Shown piece after piece: positions 35,117 to 42,951 of a stretch of 64,000 nt of DNA; within the stretch, counting starts at the first letter, position 1, and each line of letters opens with the position of its first letter. Origin of the DNA: Chitinophagales bacterium (GTDB lineage: Bacteria; Bacteroidota; Bacteroidia; Chitinophagales; Chitinophagaceae); NCBI GenBank assembly GCA_017303455.1, contig JAFLBM010000021.1:1-64000 (forward strand). The letters run 5' to 3'. The position numbers were made by a program, and so were the translations under genes. The notes below the pieces were generated by a model. That model did not search any database and had not been told where the DNA came from. It saw nothing but the letters and a program-made list of their open reading frames with translations.

Positions 35117-36442
35117 TTATGCCACTAATTCTTTAGCAAAAACGGCTGCAAATGCCTGTTCAAAATCTGCTTTGATATCATCAATATGTTCAATACCCAC
35201 ACTGATCCGGACCAGGTTGGGTAAAACTCCTGATGCCGCTCTTTCCGTATCACTCAGTTGTTCATGCGTGGTGGAAGCAGGATGGATCGCTAATGTTTTT
35301 GCGTCGCCTACATTGGCCAGGTGGCTTACTAATTTTAGGGAGTCGATGAATTTGCGTCCATTCTCCACACCACCTTTGATACCAAAATTCAATACACCAC
35401 CAAACCCGTTGGTCAAATATTTTTTAGCCAGTTCATGATAAGGACTGCTTTTCAAACCGGGATACCAGACAAACTCCACCTGCGGATGTGCTTCCAGCCA
35501 TTGCGCCAGGTTCAATGCATTATCAACATGGCGTTGTACACGGAGTGATAAGGTTTCTAATCCCTGTAACAGTAAAAAAGAATTGAACGGGCTTAAGGAT
35601 GGGCCGAAGTCACGAAGACCTTCCACTCTTGCACGAATAGCAAAAGCGATGTTGGGTAAACCCAGCGGGTTTCCTTCGCCAAATATGTCCCAGAATTTTA
35701 ATCCATGATAACCTTCACTGGGTTCCGTGAACTGCGGGAATTTTCCATTACCCCAGTTATAGTTACCCCCATCCACGATCACACCACCAATAGAAGTACC
35801 ATGACCACCGATCCATTTGGTAGCCGATTCAACAACGATATTGGCACCATGCTCCAGCGGACGGAATAAATAACCACCGGCACCGAACGTATTATCTACG
35901 ATCAGGGGCAGGTCGTATTCTTTAGCGATATCCGCAATTTTTTTGAAATCAGGAATATTGAGGCGGGGATTACCAATTGTTTCGAGGTAAATAGCTTTGG
36001 TGTTTTTATCAATATGTTTTATAAAACTTTCCGGATCATCACCATCAGCAAAACGGGCCTCGATGCCCAATCTTTTAAAAGCAACTTTGAATTGATTATA
36101 AGTACCACCATAGAGATAAGTGGTGGCAATGAAATTATCACCGGACTGCAGAATATTATTGAGGGCAAGAAATTGTGCGGCCTGTCCCGAACCGGTGGCC
36201 AGTGCAGCCACACCGCCTTCCAGCGCAGCGATTCGTTGTTCAAATACATCCGTAGTAGGGTTCATGATACGGGTATAGATATTCCCGAATGCTTTTAAGC
36301 CGAAAAGGTTGGCGGCATGTTCACTGTTATCAAAACCATAGGAAGTGGTTTGATAGATGGGAACAGCCCTTGCTTTTGTAGTGGGGTCAATTTGCTGGCC
36401 GGCGTGCAGTTGCAATGTTTCAAAATGAAGCGTATTACTCAT
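35117..36442 (-). CDS. metY: O-acetylhomoserine sulfhydrylase (MetY)
   Basis: A PLP-dependent Cys/Met-metabolism enzyme of 441 residues. It starts 'FETLQLHAGQ', has 'RIMNPTTDVFEQRIAALEGG' and 'ATGSGQAAQF' for phosphate binding, 'VDNTFGAGG', and the PLP lysine in 'ESATKWIGGHGT'. The long form with 'FWDIFGEGNPLGLPNIAF' is characteristic of MetY rather than cystathionine synthases. It makes homocysteine from acylhomoserine and sulfide. As the first gene after the S-box riboswitch it is the most direct target of SAM-dependent attenuation. Confidence 0.96.
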   Translation of the reverse strand: MSNTLHFETLQLHAGQQIDPTTKARAVPIYQTTSYGFDNSEHAANLFGLKAFGNIYTRIMNPTTDVFEQRIAALEGGVAALATGSGQAAQFLALNNILQSGDNFIATTYLYGGTYNQFKVAFKRLGIEARFADGDDPESFIKHIDKNTKAIYLETIGNPRLNIPDFKKIADIAKEYDLPLIVDNTFGAGGYLFRPLEHGANIVVESATKWIGGHGTSIGGVIVDGGNYNWGNGKFPQFTEPSEGYHGLKFWDIFGEGNPLGLPNIAFAIRARVEGLRDFGPSLSPFNSFLLLQGLETLSLRVQRHVDNALNLAQWLEAHPQVEFVWYPGLKSSPYHELAKKYLTNGFGGVLNFGIKGGVENGRKFIDSLKLVSHLANVGDAKTLAIHPASTTHEQLSDTERAASGVLPNLVRISVGIEHIDDIKADFEQAFAAVFAKELVA

Positions 36443-36587
36443 AGTTAAAAGGTTTGTCTCATCATGTTGTACGATGAGAGGTTAAAAATTTGTTTGACGA
36501 TTTCCTGTTTACTGACGTATCAAGAAGGGGCAAGAATAAGAATGCCAGGGGAATTTTTTGTAACCACTTTCCGGGATTGTGGATAAC

Positions 36588-36640
36588 AAAAAAGCTCACC
36601 TGACCTGCCTGCCGGCAGACAGGTAAATCAGATGAGCTTT
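36588..36640 (-). terminator. Riboswitch-controlled intrinsic terminator
   Basis: On the minus strand, 36640-36628 pairs with 36603-36591 (13 bp with one G-U), the inside forms a second palindrome with CTGCCGGCAG, and six T residues follow directly. It lies about 38 nt downstream of the riboswitch and 145 nt upstream of metY. The segment 36633-36625 of its 5' arm can instead pair with 36682-36674, which forms an antiterminator. Confidence 0.88.
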
Positions 36641-36678
36641 GAATATGTTAAATAACATGTTTAGAAGCTGTGAATCTG

Positions 36679-36794
36679 ACTTATCTGTCCCGATATTCAT
36701 CGGGTTGGAATTGGCACCTTTTTCCTGACAGCGAAGTCAGGAAGAGGTTGTCAAGGCTTCAAAGGGCCATTACCCTCCGCCTTTCTTGATAAGT
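36679..36794 (-). ncRNA. SAM-I (S-box) riboswitch
   Basis: Read on the minus strand, the segment begins with the P1 strand ACTTATC followed by AAGA and GGCGGAGGG, then ACGGCCC-like and GAAGCC...GGCAACC-like elements, GGTGCCAATTCC, and the P1 3' strand GATAAGT. These are the ordered conserved blocks of the S-box aptamer, with the P3 hairpin formed by TTCCTGAC and GTCAGGAA. P1 is a perfect 7-bp helix (36794-36788 with 36685-36679). S-box RNAs bind S-adenosylmethionine and repress methionine genes, in line with metY-metX-hom downstream. Confidence 0.93.
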
Positions 36795-36812
36795 GATCTA
36801 AAAGAACTAACG

Positions 36813-36843
36813 CAAAGGAAAAGCGGAATCTCCGCTCTGCCAA
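36813..36843 (-). promoter_or_regulatory. Candidate promoter of the riboswitch-met transcript
   Basis: On the minus strand a TTG (36843-36841) is followed after 20 nt by TTCCTTTG (36820-36813), a partial match to the TTG/TAnnTTTG promoter of Bacteroidota. This would start RNA about 10 nt before the aptamer. The spacer holds a 6-bp inverted repeat (AGCGGA/TCCGCT). Confidence 0.45.
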
Positions 36844-36903
36844 ATAAAATTTTGTAAAAATCAGCTAACAGGTGTTCGAGAGAGTGCCTGAAATACTTGT
36901 TTA

Positions 36904-37452
36904 TTAAGCATTTTCGGCCGGGAAATTTTTTTGCAACCAGTCCTTTTGCGAATGAGCTGTTTGTTCCAGCATCATCTTTTTTTCAATTTTTTCCTGGGCA
37001 TTGCGGATGGCTTTGCTGATCATAGCATGTTCAACCGGGTCTTCTTCTTTCATACCCATCGTCTTCATCATCTGGATGATCTTTTCGCCACCAAAGCGGT
37101 GAAACAAGGGTTCATTCAGTGCCGACCAGATCTTTACTTCTTTTAAACCGAGACGTTCAAACAATTCATTTTCTTTTTGCGGCAATGGATAATGCTCAGC
37201 AAAAACAACCGGTTTGCCGGTTATATGCGAAGCGGATACTTCTCTTGCTGTGAACAGCAGTGGTTGTTCCGTAATTTCTTTTGCCATCTCCGTTTCCACT
37301 TCTCTCAAGGTTTCATCAAACCAGAAAATGAAAACAGTTTCTTTATTTTTCCTCCATTCCTCCGCAAAGGCTTTTAGTTTATAGGATACACTCATCCAGA
37401 TACGATCAGTGATCTTCAGGGATTGTTCTTTCTTCTTAAATAGACCAAACAT
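36904..37452 (-). CDS. Small protein resembling the SecA helicase-C/scaffold junction
   Basis: The 182-residue soluble protein has no signal peptide and no Walker motifs. Its C-terminal half, 'EPLFHRFGGEKIIQMMKTMGMKEEDPVEHAMISKAIRNAQEKIE' (in parts), lines up with the SecA segment that runs 'DLMRLFGSDRI..MMDRLG..EGE.IEH.MI.KAIE.AQKKVE', and 'GKPVVFAEHYP' resembles the end of the SecA helicase region. It stops before the helical wing and zinc tail. It is therefore a stand-alone SecA-related fragment that may be a partner of SecA or have a separate role; loss of function from a full SecA cannot be excluded. It has its own start and is 109 bp from the riboswitch. Confidence 0.72.
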   Translation of the reverse strand: MFGLFKKKEQSLKITDRIWMSVSYKLKAFAEEWRKNKETVFIFWFDETLREVETEMAKEITEQPLLFTAREVSASHITGKPVVFAEHYPLPQKENELFERLGLKEVKIWSALNEPLFHRFGGEKIIQMMKTMGMKEEDPVEHAMISKAIRNAQEKIEKKMMLEQTAHSQKDWLQKNFPAENA

Positions 37453-37477
37453 AAGTCACAATTATTGGGCTAAAATA

Positions 37478-37508
37478 GGAAAGAGGCTGCATAACGCAAC
37501 CCCTTTCC
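37478..37508 (-). terminator. Terminator after the 37.5-38.2 kb gene
   Basis: A 13-bp stem with two G-U pairs (37508-37496 with 37490-37478 on the minus strand) closes a 5-nt loop and is followed by TATTTTA. It lies 37 bp past the stop of the upstream secreted protein gene. Confidence 0.65.
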
Positions 37509-37545
37509 GTCCCGAATCCATTGAAAAACTATAGAAGACTAACTA

Positions 37546-38169
37546 TTACTGGTTCATCGCTGTGGTGGTTTCCACTTTGGTACCTGCATAGACCCAGGGT
37601 TTGGGTTGGGCCGGTACTTTGGATTTTGTTTTGGTCTTTGTTGTTTTTGTAGTTGCTTCCTCCGCAACTTCACTTGTTGCAGGAGCAAAAACGGCCAGCG
37701 GTTCTGCATCATTATATGGCTTGCCAATAATAATGCTCAGTGTATTGGCATCTTTATCATAAACCAGCGTTCCTTCCGGTACATCGTTACCCTCTTCTGT
37801 TTTTTGCGCCGGAATCTTATAAGTCGCCGGTGATCTTCTCAGCATCGCCTTAATCTTTCCATGTGGTAAACCTTCCACCCAAACAACACCTTTGTTTGTT
37901 TCATCAGGAGAAATTTTTACAGAAGGAGCATCCAGGTTGGTGGCAGACTCGTATTGACCCAAGGCCGGGAAGGCCTGAACAGGCGCTGAAGTTTTTACGG
38001 GCACCAGTTTGTCTTTATATTTTGCATTGATAGAATCCACCGTCGGATTCTTTTTTGCTTCCCAGGTACTGGTTGTTGCAGGTACAGCAGGAGTTGTTTC
38101 CTGGGCTGCGGCTGTTACAAACAGGGCAGACAAAGCAATTCCTGCCATTGTTAAAATGGATTTTTTCAT
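37546..38169 (-). CDS. Secreted protein of unknown function
   Basis: I chose the ATG at 38169 because it begins a clear signal peptide ('MKKSILTMAGIALSALFVTAAAQE'-type, about 23 residues); the longer frame adds a non-signal stretch. The mature 185 residues contain a conserved-looking core ('VKISPDETNKGVVWVEGLPHG', 'LRRSPATYKIP') and then a Thr/Lys-rich linker ('TTKTTKTKTKSK'). No known domain is recognised. The linker and signal suggest a periplasmic or surface role. It is divergent from uvrA and closed by its own terminator. Confidence 0.75.
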   Translation of the reverse strand: MKKSILTMAGIALSALFVTAAAQETTPAVPATTSTWEAKKNPTVDSINAKYKDKLVPVKTSAPVQAFPALGQYESATNLDAPSVKISPDETNKGVVWVEGLPHGKIKAMLRRSPATYKIPAQKTEEGNDVPEGTLVYDKDANTLSIIIGKPYNDAEPLAVFAPATSEVAEEATTKTTKTKTKSKVPAQPKPWVYAGTKVETTTAMNQ

Positions 38170-38393
38170 ATCGTATTTATTTTTTGTGATTGAATTGGTA
38201 CTCCGGTCAGGAGTATGAAATACTGTGCCAGAACGTTTTTTTGTGGATAACTGCCGATGCTGTTTTTCCACGGACTGTTAATTAAACAGGACGGAGTATA
38301 ACTTTCCGGCGGCCCGGTTGTTTACCTGTTGGGGTAAAAAGCTGGCTATTTCCCGGCCGGGAGAATCAGTATCTTCGCAAACCCTCACAGTAT

Positions 38394-41261
38394 ATGGCAA
38401 AAGAAAAAGAAAACGGAACAAACTCAATAGTACCGGAAACAGAAATGATAGAAGTGTATGGAGCCAGGGTGCATAACCTGAAGAATATAGATATCTCTAT
38501 ACCGAAGAATCAACTCGTGGTTATCACCGGCATCAGTGGCAGTGGCAAATCATCACTGGCATTTGATACAATCTATTCCGAAGGACAACGGCGCTATATG
38601 GAAACCTTTGGTGCTTATGCCCGCCAGTTCATCGGCGATATGGAACGACCGGATGTAGATAAGATCACCGGGTTATCACCTGTTATTTCCATTGAACAAA
38701 AAACAACTAACAAGAATCCCCGGTCAACAGTGGGTACGATCACGGAAGTGTATGATTTTCTCCGTTTGTTGTTTGCCAGGGTGGGTGAAGCTCATTCTTA
38801 CAATACCGGTAAGAAGATGGTGAAATGGAGCGAGGAAGAGATCGTGGAGAATATTTTCACGAAGTACCAGCACAAAAAGATCAGCCTGCTGGCACCGTTG
38901 GTGCGGGGGCGAAAAGGACATTACCGGGAGCTGTTTGAAGACGTCAGAAAGAAAGGCTACCTGAAAGTGCGGATAGATGGTGAAGTAAAAGACATTGTTC
39001 CGAAGATGCAGGTGGACCGCTACAAGATCCATGATATTGAACTGGTGGTGGACCGGCTGCAGGTAACGGATGATCTGCGTTCACGGTTAAGCCAGAGTGT
39101 GCAACAAACACTGAAGCTGGGGAAAGACCTTATGTTCCTGCTGGTGAATGACAGCGATAAAACCATTCAATACAGTAAGCAACTGATGTGCGAGGATACC
39201 GGCATCAGTTATGAAGAACCATCACCCAATGCTTTTTCTTTTAACTCGCCGTATGGCGCCTGCCCCACCTGTAAAGGATTGGGTAATGTTTATACCATTG
39301 ATATGGGCGAAGTGTTGCCGGATAACAGCAAGAGTGTAAAAGAAGGAGGTATTGCCCCTTTGGGTGAGGAAAGAGAGGCCAGCGTATTTAACCAGGTGGT
39401 GGAATTCGCCAAAAAGAACAAGATCAAATTAGATATACCCATTAATAAATTGACGCAGGCACAACTGGATCTTTTATTATATGGTGATAAGGATATCAAT
39501 GCCTCGCTGGAAGTGGATACGGATGATGAAACGGTACCGGATATCTATACCGGCAGTTATGAAGGTATTATCCCGATGCTTAAACGATGGTTTTCTTCCA
39601 CTCACAGTACGGAAGCATTGCGGGAGTGGGTGCAGCAGTTTATGACGATGAAACCCTGTGTAACCTGTAATGGTGCCCGGTTAAAAAAAGAAAGCCTCTG
39701 GTTTAAAGTCGCTGACAGAAATATTGCCGAGCTCAGTAATATGAACCTGGATAATTTATATGCCTGGTTTGATGGCATTGAATTGCGGATCGATAATAAA
39801 CAAAAAACGATTGCCAAGGATGTGCTGAAAGAGATCAGGGAGCGGTTACAGTTTTTACTGGATGTAGGCCTGACTTATTTAACGCTGAACCGTTCTTCTA
39901 AAAGTTTGAGTGGTGGCGAATCGCAGCGTATCCGCCTCGCCACGCAAATCGGTTCGCAGTTACAGGGCATCACTTATATATTAGATGAACCTTCTATCGG
40001 CCTGCACCAACGGGATAATCACCGCTTAATAGAAGCATTGAAAAACCTGCGGGATATTGGCAACAGTGTATTGGTGGTGGAGCATGATAAAGATATTATG
40101 CTGGCGGCCGATCATTTGATTGATATTGGCCCGAAAGCCGGCTTTCACGGTGGCAGGGTGGTGGCACAGGGCGATCCTAAAGAAATGCTCAAACTGAACA
40201 CTCTTACTGCTGGCTACCTGAACGGGCACCACCGCATTCCTGTTCCCAAAGAAAGAAGAAAGGGAACTGGAAAATTTCTGGAATTAAAAGGATCAAAGGG
40301 AAATAACCTACGCAATGTGGATGTGAAATTTCCATTGGGTGAATTTATCGTGGTAACAGGGGTGAGCGGCAGCGGTAAATCAACCCTGATCAATGAAACA
40401 TTATATCCTATTTTATCCAAGCATGCTTTTGGTTCCAAGATGATGCCGCTGGAATATAAATCTGTGAAAGGACTGGAGCAGATTGATAAAGTGATCGAGA
40501 TCGACCAGTCGCCGATTGGCCGCACGCCAAGAAGTAACCCGGCCACCTATTGCGGTTTCTTTACCGATATAAGAACCTTATTTGCTTCTGTACCGGAAGC
40601 AAAGATCAGGGGTTATAATGCAGGCCGTTTTTCCTTTAATGTGAAAGCCGGTCGCTGTGATGTGTGCGAAGGCGGTGGTATGCGGGTCATCGAAATGAAT
40701 TTTTTACCGGATGTATATGTGCATTGTGAAAAATGCAATGGCCGCCGCTACAACCGGGAAACACTGGAGATCCGGTATAAAGGCAAATCGATTTCCGATG
40801 TACTGGATATGACGGTGGAAGAAGCCGTGGAATTTTTCCAGGCCGTTCCTTATATCTACCGCAAGATAAAAGTGCTGGAAGAAGTAGGGTTGGGTTATAT
40901 CACTCTGGGACAATCAGCGGTAACTTTAAGTGGTGGTGAAGCACAGCGGGTAAAACTATCCACTGAACTCTCCAAAAGAGATACAGGAAAAACGTTCTAT
41001 ATTTTGGATGAACCCACCACGGGTCTTCATTTTGAAGATATCCAGCATTTACTGGACGTGTTGAATAAACTCGTGGACCGGGGAAATACAGTACTGGTCA
41101 TTGAACACAATATGGATGTAATAAAAGTGGCCGATCATATTATTGACCTGGGCCCCGAAGGCGGGGACGGGGGCGGAAAAATCTTATTCGAAGGGACGCC
41201 GGAAGGCCTGCTGAAATGCAGGGAAAGTTATACCGGGGAATTCTTAAAAGCCGAACTTTAA
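38394..41261 (+). CDS. uvrA: Excinuclease ABC subunit A
   Basis: A 955-residue UvrA. The first ATPase domain has Walker A 'GISGSGKSSLAF' (about 46-57) and the signature 'SGGESQRIRLATQIG'. The second has 'GVSGSGKSTLINE' and 'SGGEAQRVKLSTELSKRDTGKTFYILDEPTTGLH'. The C-terminal zinc module is complete ('CDVCEGGG' with 'HCEKCNGRRYN'). The first zinc module is not: the usual Cys-x2-Cys before the Phe-rich loop reads 'MCEDTGISYEEP', with only one Cys, while 'CPTCKG' remains. UvrA recognises bulky DNA lesions with UvrB in nucleotide excision repair. The degenerate first zinc site suggests one of the paralogous Bacteroidota UvrA types. The next gene follows by 15 bp. Confidence 0.97.
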   Translation: MAKEKENGTNSIVPETEMIEVYGARVHNLKNIDISIPKNQLVVITGISGSGKSSLAFDTIYSEGQRRYMETFGAYARQFIGDMERPDVDKITGLSPVISIEQKTTNKNPRSTVGTITEVYDFLRLLFARVGEAHSYNTGKKMVKWSEEEIVENIFTKYQHKKISLLAPLVRGRKGHYRELFEDVRKKGYLKVRIDGEVKDIVPKMQVDRYKIHDIELVVDRLQVTDDLRSRLSQSVQQTLKLGKDLMFLLVNDSDKTIQYSKQLMCEDTGISYEEPSPNAFSFNSPYGACPTCKGLGNVYTIDMGEVLPDNSKSVKEGGIAPLGEEREASVFNQVVEFAKKNKIKLDIPINKLTQAQLDLLLYGDKDINASLEVDTDDETVPDIYTGSYEGIIPMLKRWFSSTHSTEALREWVQQFMTMKPCVTCNGARLKKESLWFKVADRNIAELSNMNLDNLYAWFDGIELRIDNKQKTIAKDVLKEIRERLQFLLDVGLTYLTLNRSSKSLSGGESQRIRLATQIGSQLQGITYILDEPSIGLHQRDNHRLIEALKNLRDIGNSVLVVEHDKDIMLAADHLIDIGPKAGFHGGRVVAQGDPKEMLKLNTLTAGYLNGHHRIPVPKERRKGTGKFLELKGSKGNNLRNVDVKFPLGEFIVVTGVSGSGKSTLINETLYPILSKHAFGSKMMPLEYKSVKGLEQIDKVIEIDQSPIGRTPRSNPATYCGFFTDIRTLFASVPEAKIRGYNAGRFSFNVKAGRCDVCEGGGMRVIEMNFLPDVYVHCEKCNGRRYNRETLEIRYKGKSISDVLDMTVEEAVEFFQAVPYIYRKIKVLEEVGLGYITLGQSAVTLSGGEAQRVKLSTELSKRDTGKTFYILDEPTTGLHFEDIQHLLDVLNKLVDRGNTVLVIEHNMDVIKVADHIIDLGPEGGDGGGKILFEGTPEGLLKCRESYTGEFLKAEL

Positions 41262-41276
41262 GTAAATACTGCTACT

Positions 41277-41777
41277 ATGGATTTTGATAAACTCAGCCAT
41301 TTGCCTGAATGGAATGATGATGATTTCCGGGATGAGGAGGAAGAAGGCGAATCCTGGAAACCCAATCCAACCCGGGAGGCTTGTAAAGCACTATACCTGC
41401 AGTGGCAGCAGGTCATGATCATGCTGAACGGGGCTCTTGATTCCATGAACAGCGAAGAAAAGGAAGATGGTTTCCCGGCGGCCTACTGGGAAGATCATAA
41501 AGCCATGTTATTGGGTGATGGATACCAGGTGGCGGTAAAGATCAGGAGTTCGGAAGTGGGGTTGTACACGATACGCATGGAGAACGCTTCTATTATCCGC
41601 AAGAATGCACAGTTCATCAAATCGGCGATGCTGACCATGATGGCCGAAGAGGTGATTGACGATGAGCATGGCAATGTGATCCGGGAGGAGATTGACAAAT
41701 TCCGGTTGTTATTCCGGGAATGGGTAAGCACTTTTCAAAAAGATGAATACGAAGATGAGTGGGGTTTATTTATATAG
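41277..41777 (+). CDS. Conserved hypothetical acidic protein, co-transcribed with uvrA
   Basis: The 166-residue soluble protein is strongly acidic at its N-terminus ('WNDDDFRDEEEEGESW') and in its C-terminal region ('DEYEDEWGLF'). The middle is a mixed alpha/beta region without catalytic motifs. I do not recognise the family. It begins 15 bp after uvrA and shares its terminator, so it is probably expressed with it. Acidic proteins next to DNA-repair genes can act as partners, but nothing in the sequence shows this. Confidence 0.8.
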   Translation: MDFDKLSHLPEWNDDDFRDEEEEGESWKPNPTREACKALYLQWQQVMIMLNGALDSMNSEEKEDGFPAAYWEDHKAMLLGDGYQVAVKIRSSEVGLYTIRMENASIIRKNAQFIKSAMLTMMAEEVIDDEHGNVIREEIDKFRLLFREWVSTFQKDEYEDEWGLFI

Positions 41778-41784
41778 CAAAAAC

Positions 41785-41815
41785 AAAAAAGCCAGTTCAT
41801 TCAACTGGCTTTTTT
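41785..41815. terminator. Bidirectional intrinsic terminator
   Basis: A perfect 13-bp stem (41785-41797 with 41803-41815) with a 5-nt loop has an A run on its left arm and a T run on its right arm. It can terminate both the uvrA transcript and the convergent Yip1-family gene. Confidence 0.92.
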
Positions 41816-41828
41816 AATTGATATATTA

Positions 41829-42443
41829 TCAGAGTCTGAATCCGCTTACATCTGAAATATCAGGGATGCCGAATATTGGGGCCAGTATTTTGTTAAGTAC
41901 GAAGCCTAAAACAAAATACACTACTATTATCGTAATCAGGGAAACAACAAAGTAGCCTACCAATTTATCCGTCGGTGTCTTTTTCAATTTAGGTAAGCCA
42001 ACATACAAGAGGTATAATCCGTAAATAATTCCCACAATACTTAAAATAGCAAGAGATGGTAATATCATTGCAAGTCCTGCCACAAAACCCGGTGTCCAGG
42101 AATAGGCAACCAACTGAACAGAACGCCCCATATTTTTTTCAGATCCAAAACTTGGCGCAAGGGCATCAATAATGAAAGCGGCAACGAAAACTGTGAGTAT
42201 CCCGGAGGCAAGGGCACTAACTCCATGATAAAGCCCCCAATCGAAACCTTTCATTCTTATACCAAATCCGACATTAAACCCTACCAAGGCGTATCCAATA
42301 AATGAAGCTACTGCTGCAGCCCCGGCCAGAGGTAAAACATAGCCGGTAATAATACCGGGTGTATTGGGTTCTTCGCCATTAATTACATCCCACTCTTTGT
42401 TAGGAGCAAGCATGATGTTTTTTGCTCTTTCAATTAAGTTCAT
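41829..42443 (-). CDS. Yip1-family integral membrane protein
   Basis: The 204-residue protein starts with 'MNLIERAKNIMLAPNKEWDVI', the typical Yip1 N-terminal motif, and then has about five membrane helices with 'FIIDALAPSFG' and 'AYSWTPGFVAG' between them. Bacterial Yip1 proteins are of unknown function and may shape membrane or transport processes. It is monocistronic and convergent with uvrA's operon. Confidence 0.85.
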   Translation of the reverse strand: MNLIERAKNIMLAPNKEWDVINGEEPNTPGIITGYVLPLAGAAAVASFIGYALVGFNVGFGIRMKGFDWGLYHGVSALASGILTVFVAAFIIDALAPSFGSEKNMGRSVQLVAYSWTPGFVAGLAMILPSLAILSIVGIIYGLYLLYVGLPKLKKTPTDKLVGYFVVSLITIIVVYFVLGFVLNKILAPIFGIPDISDVSGFRL

Positions 42444-42809
42444 TTTGGTTGATTTTGGTTTGTGGGCCTACTCGTTTGGCTTTTCGGCATTCGCCCCGGT
42501 CAATGGATCCATAGTGGTCCTTTAACAGGTCTGTCATCCTAAAGTAGGCATCTTTTTCAAAAATTCTCTCCCTGAAAACAGTTATTTTTTGAACCTGTTA
42601 ATAACAGATAATGAAGTAGTAATAAAAAACAGGGGATATAGGCAGAATGTGGGATACAATTCCCGCAGGCAGTGGCAGGAAGTGATTGAAAAAATCGTTC
42701 AGGGGCCAGCACTACTGGTTTTTCACCTGGATACGGGATTAGAACAATTTCCCTGCCCTGCGGGTTTTCTTAGTTATTGGCAATGTAAAAAGAACTCGTA
42801 AGTAATAAG
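42444..42809. other. Intergenic stretch without a convincing gene
   Basis: This part of the gap between the Yip1 and CTD-like genes contains a small perfect palindrome (CTGTTA-A-TAACAG, 42595-42607) and open frames that rely on rare starts. I saw no codon pattern, ribosome site or terminator that supports a gene. Confidence 0.5.
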
Positions 42810-42930
42810 CCAATAAGCGGTGGCAGAGAGTGTTTAATAAAATGTATACTATATGAGAGTACCAATAGAGAACGGATCAGGTTTGTCAACCAGGGTATCA
42901 GATTTTATTAAGCTCTCTGCCGCTTATTGG
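42810..42930. repeat. Long imperfect inverted repeat (MITE- or structured-RNA-like)
   Basis: The left arm (42810-42843) and right arm (42902-42930) share CCAATAAGCGG, GCAGAGAG and TAATAAAAT in inverted order with small indels, separated by 58 nt. The arms could form a long hairpin. No flanking duplication is evident, so the mobile-element reading is unproven. Confidence 0.6.
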
Positions 42931-42951
42931 ACAGCGTTTATAATAGGTTCA

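Noticed and set aside
42589..42801. 70-codon plus-strand open frame in the 42.4-42.9 kb gap
   Set aside because: It relies on a TTG start, has no ribosome site, runs through palindromic DNA and shows no recognisable protein pattern.
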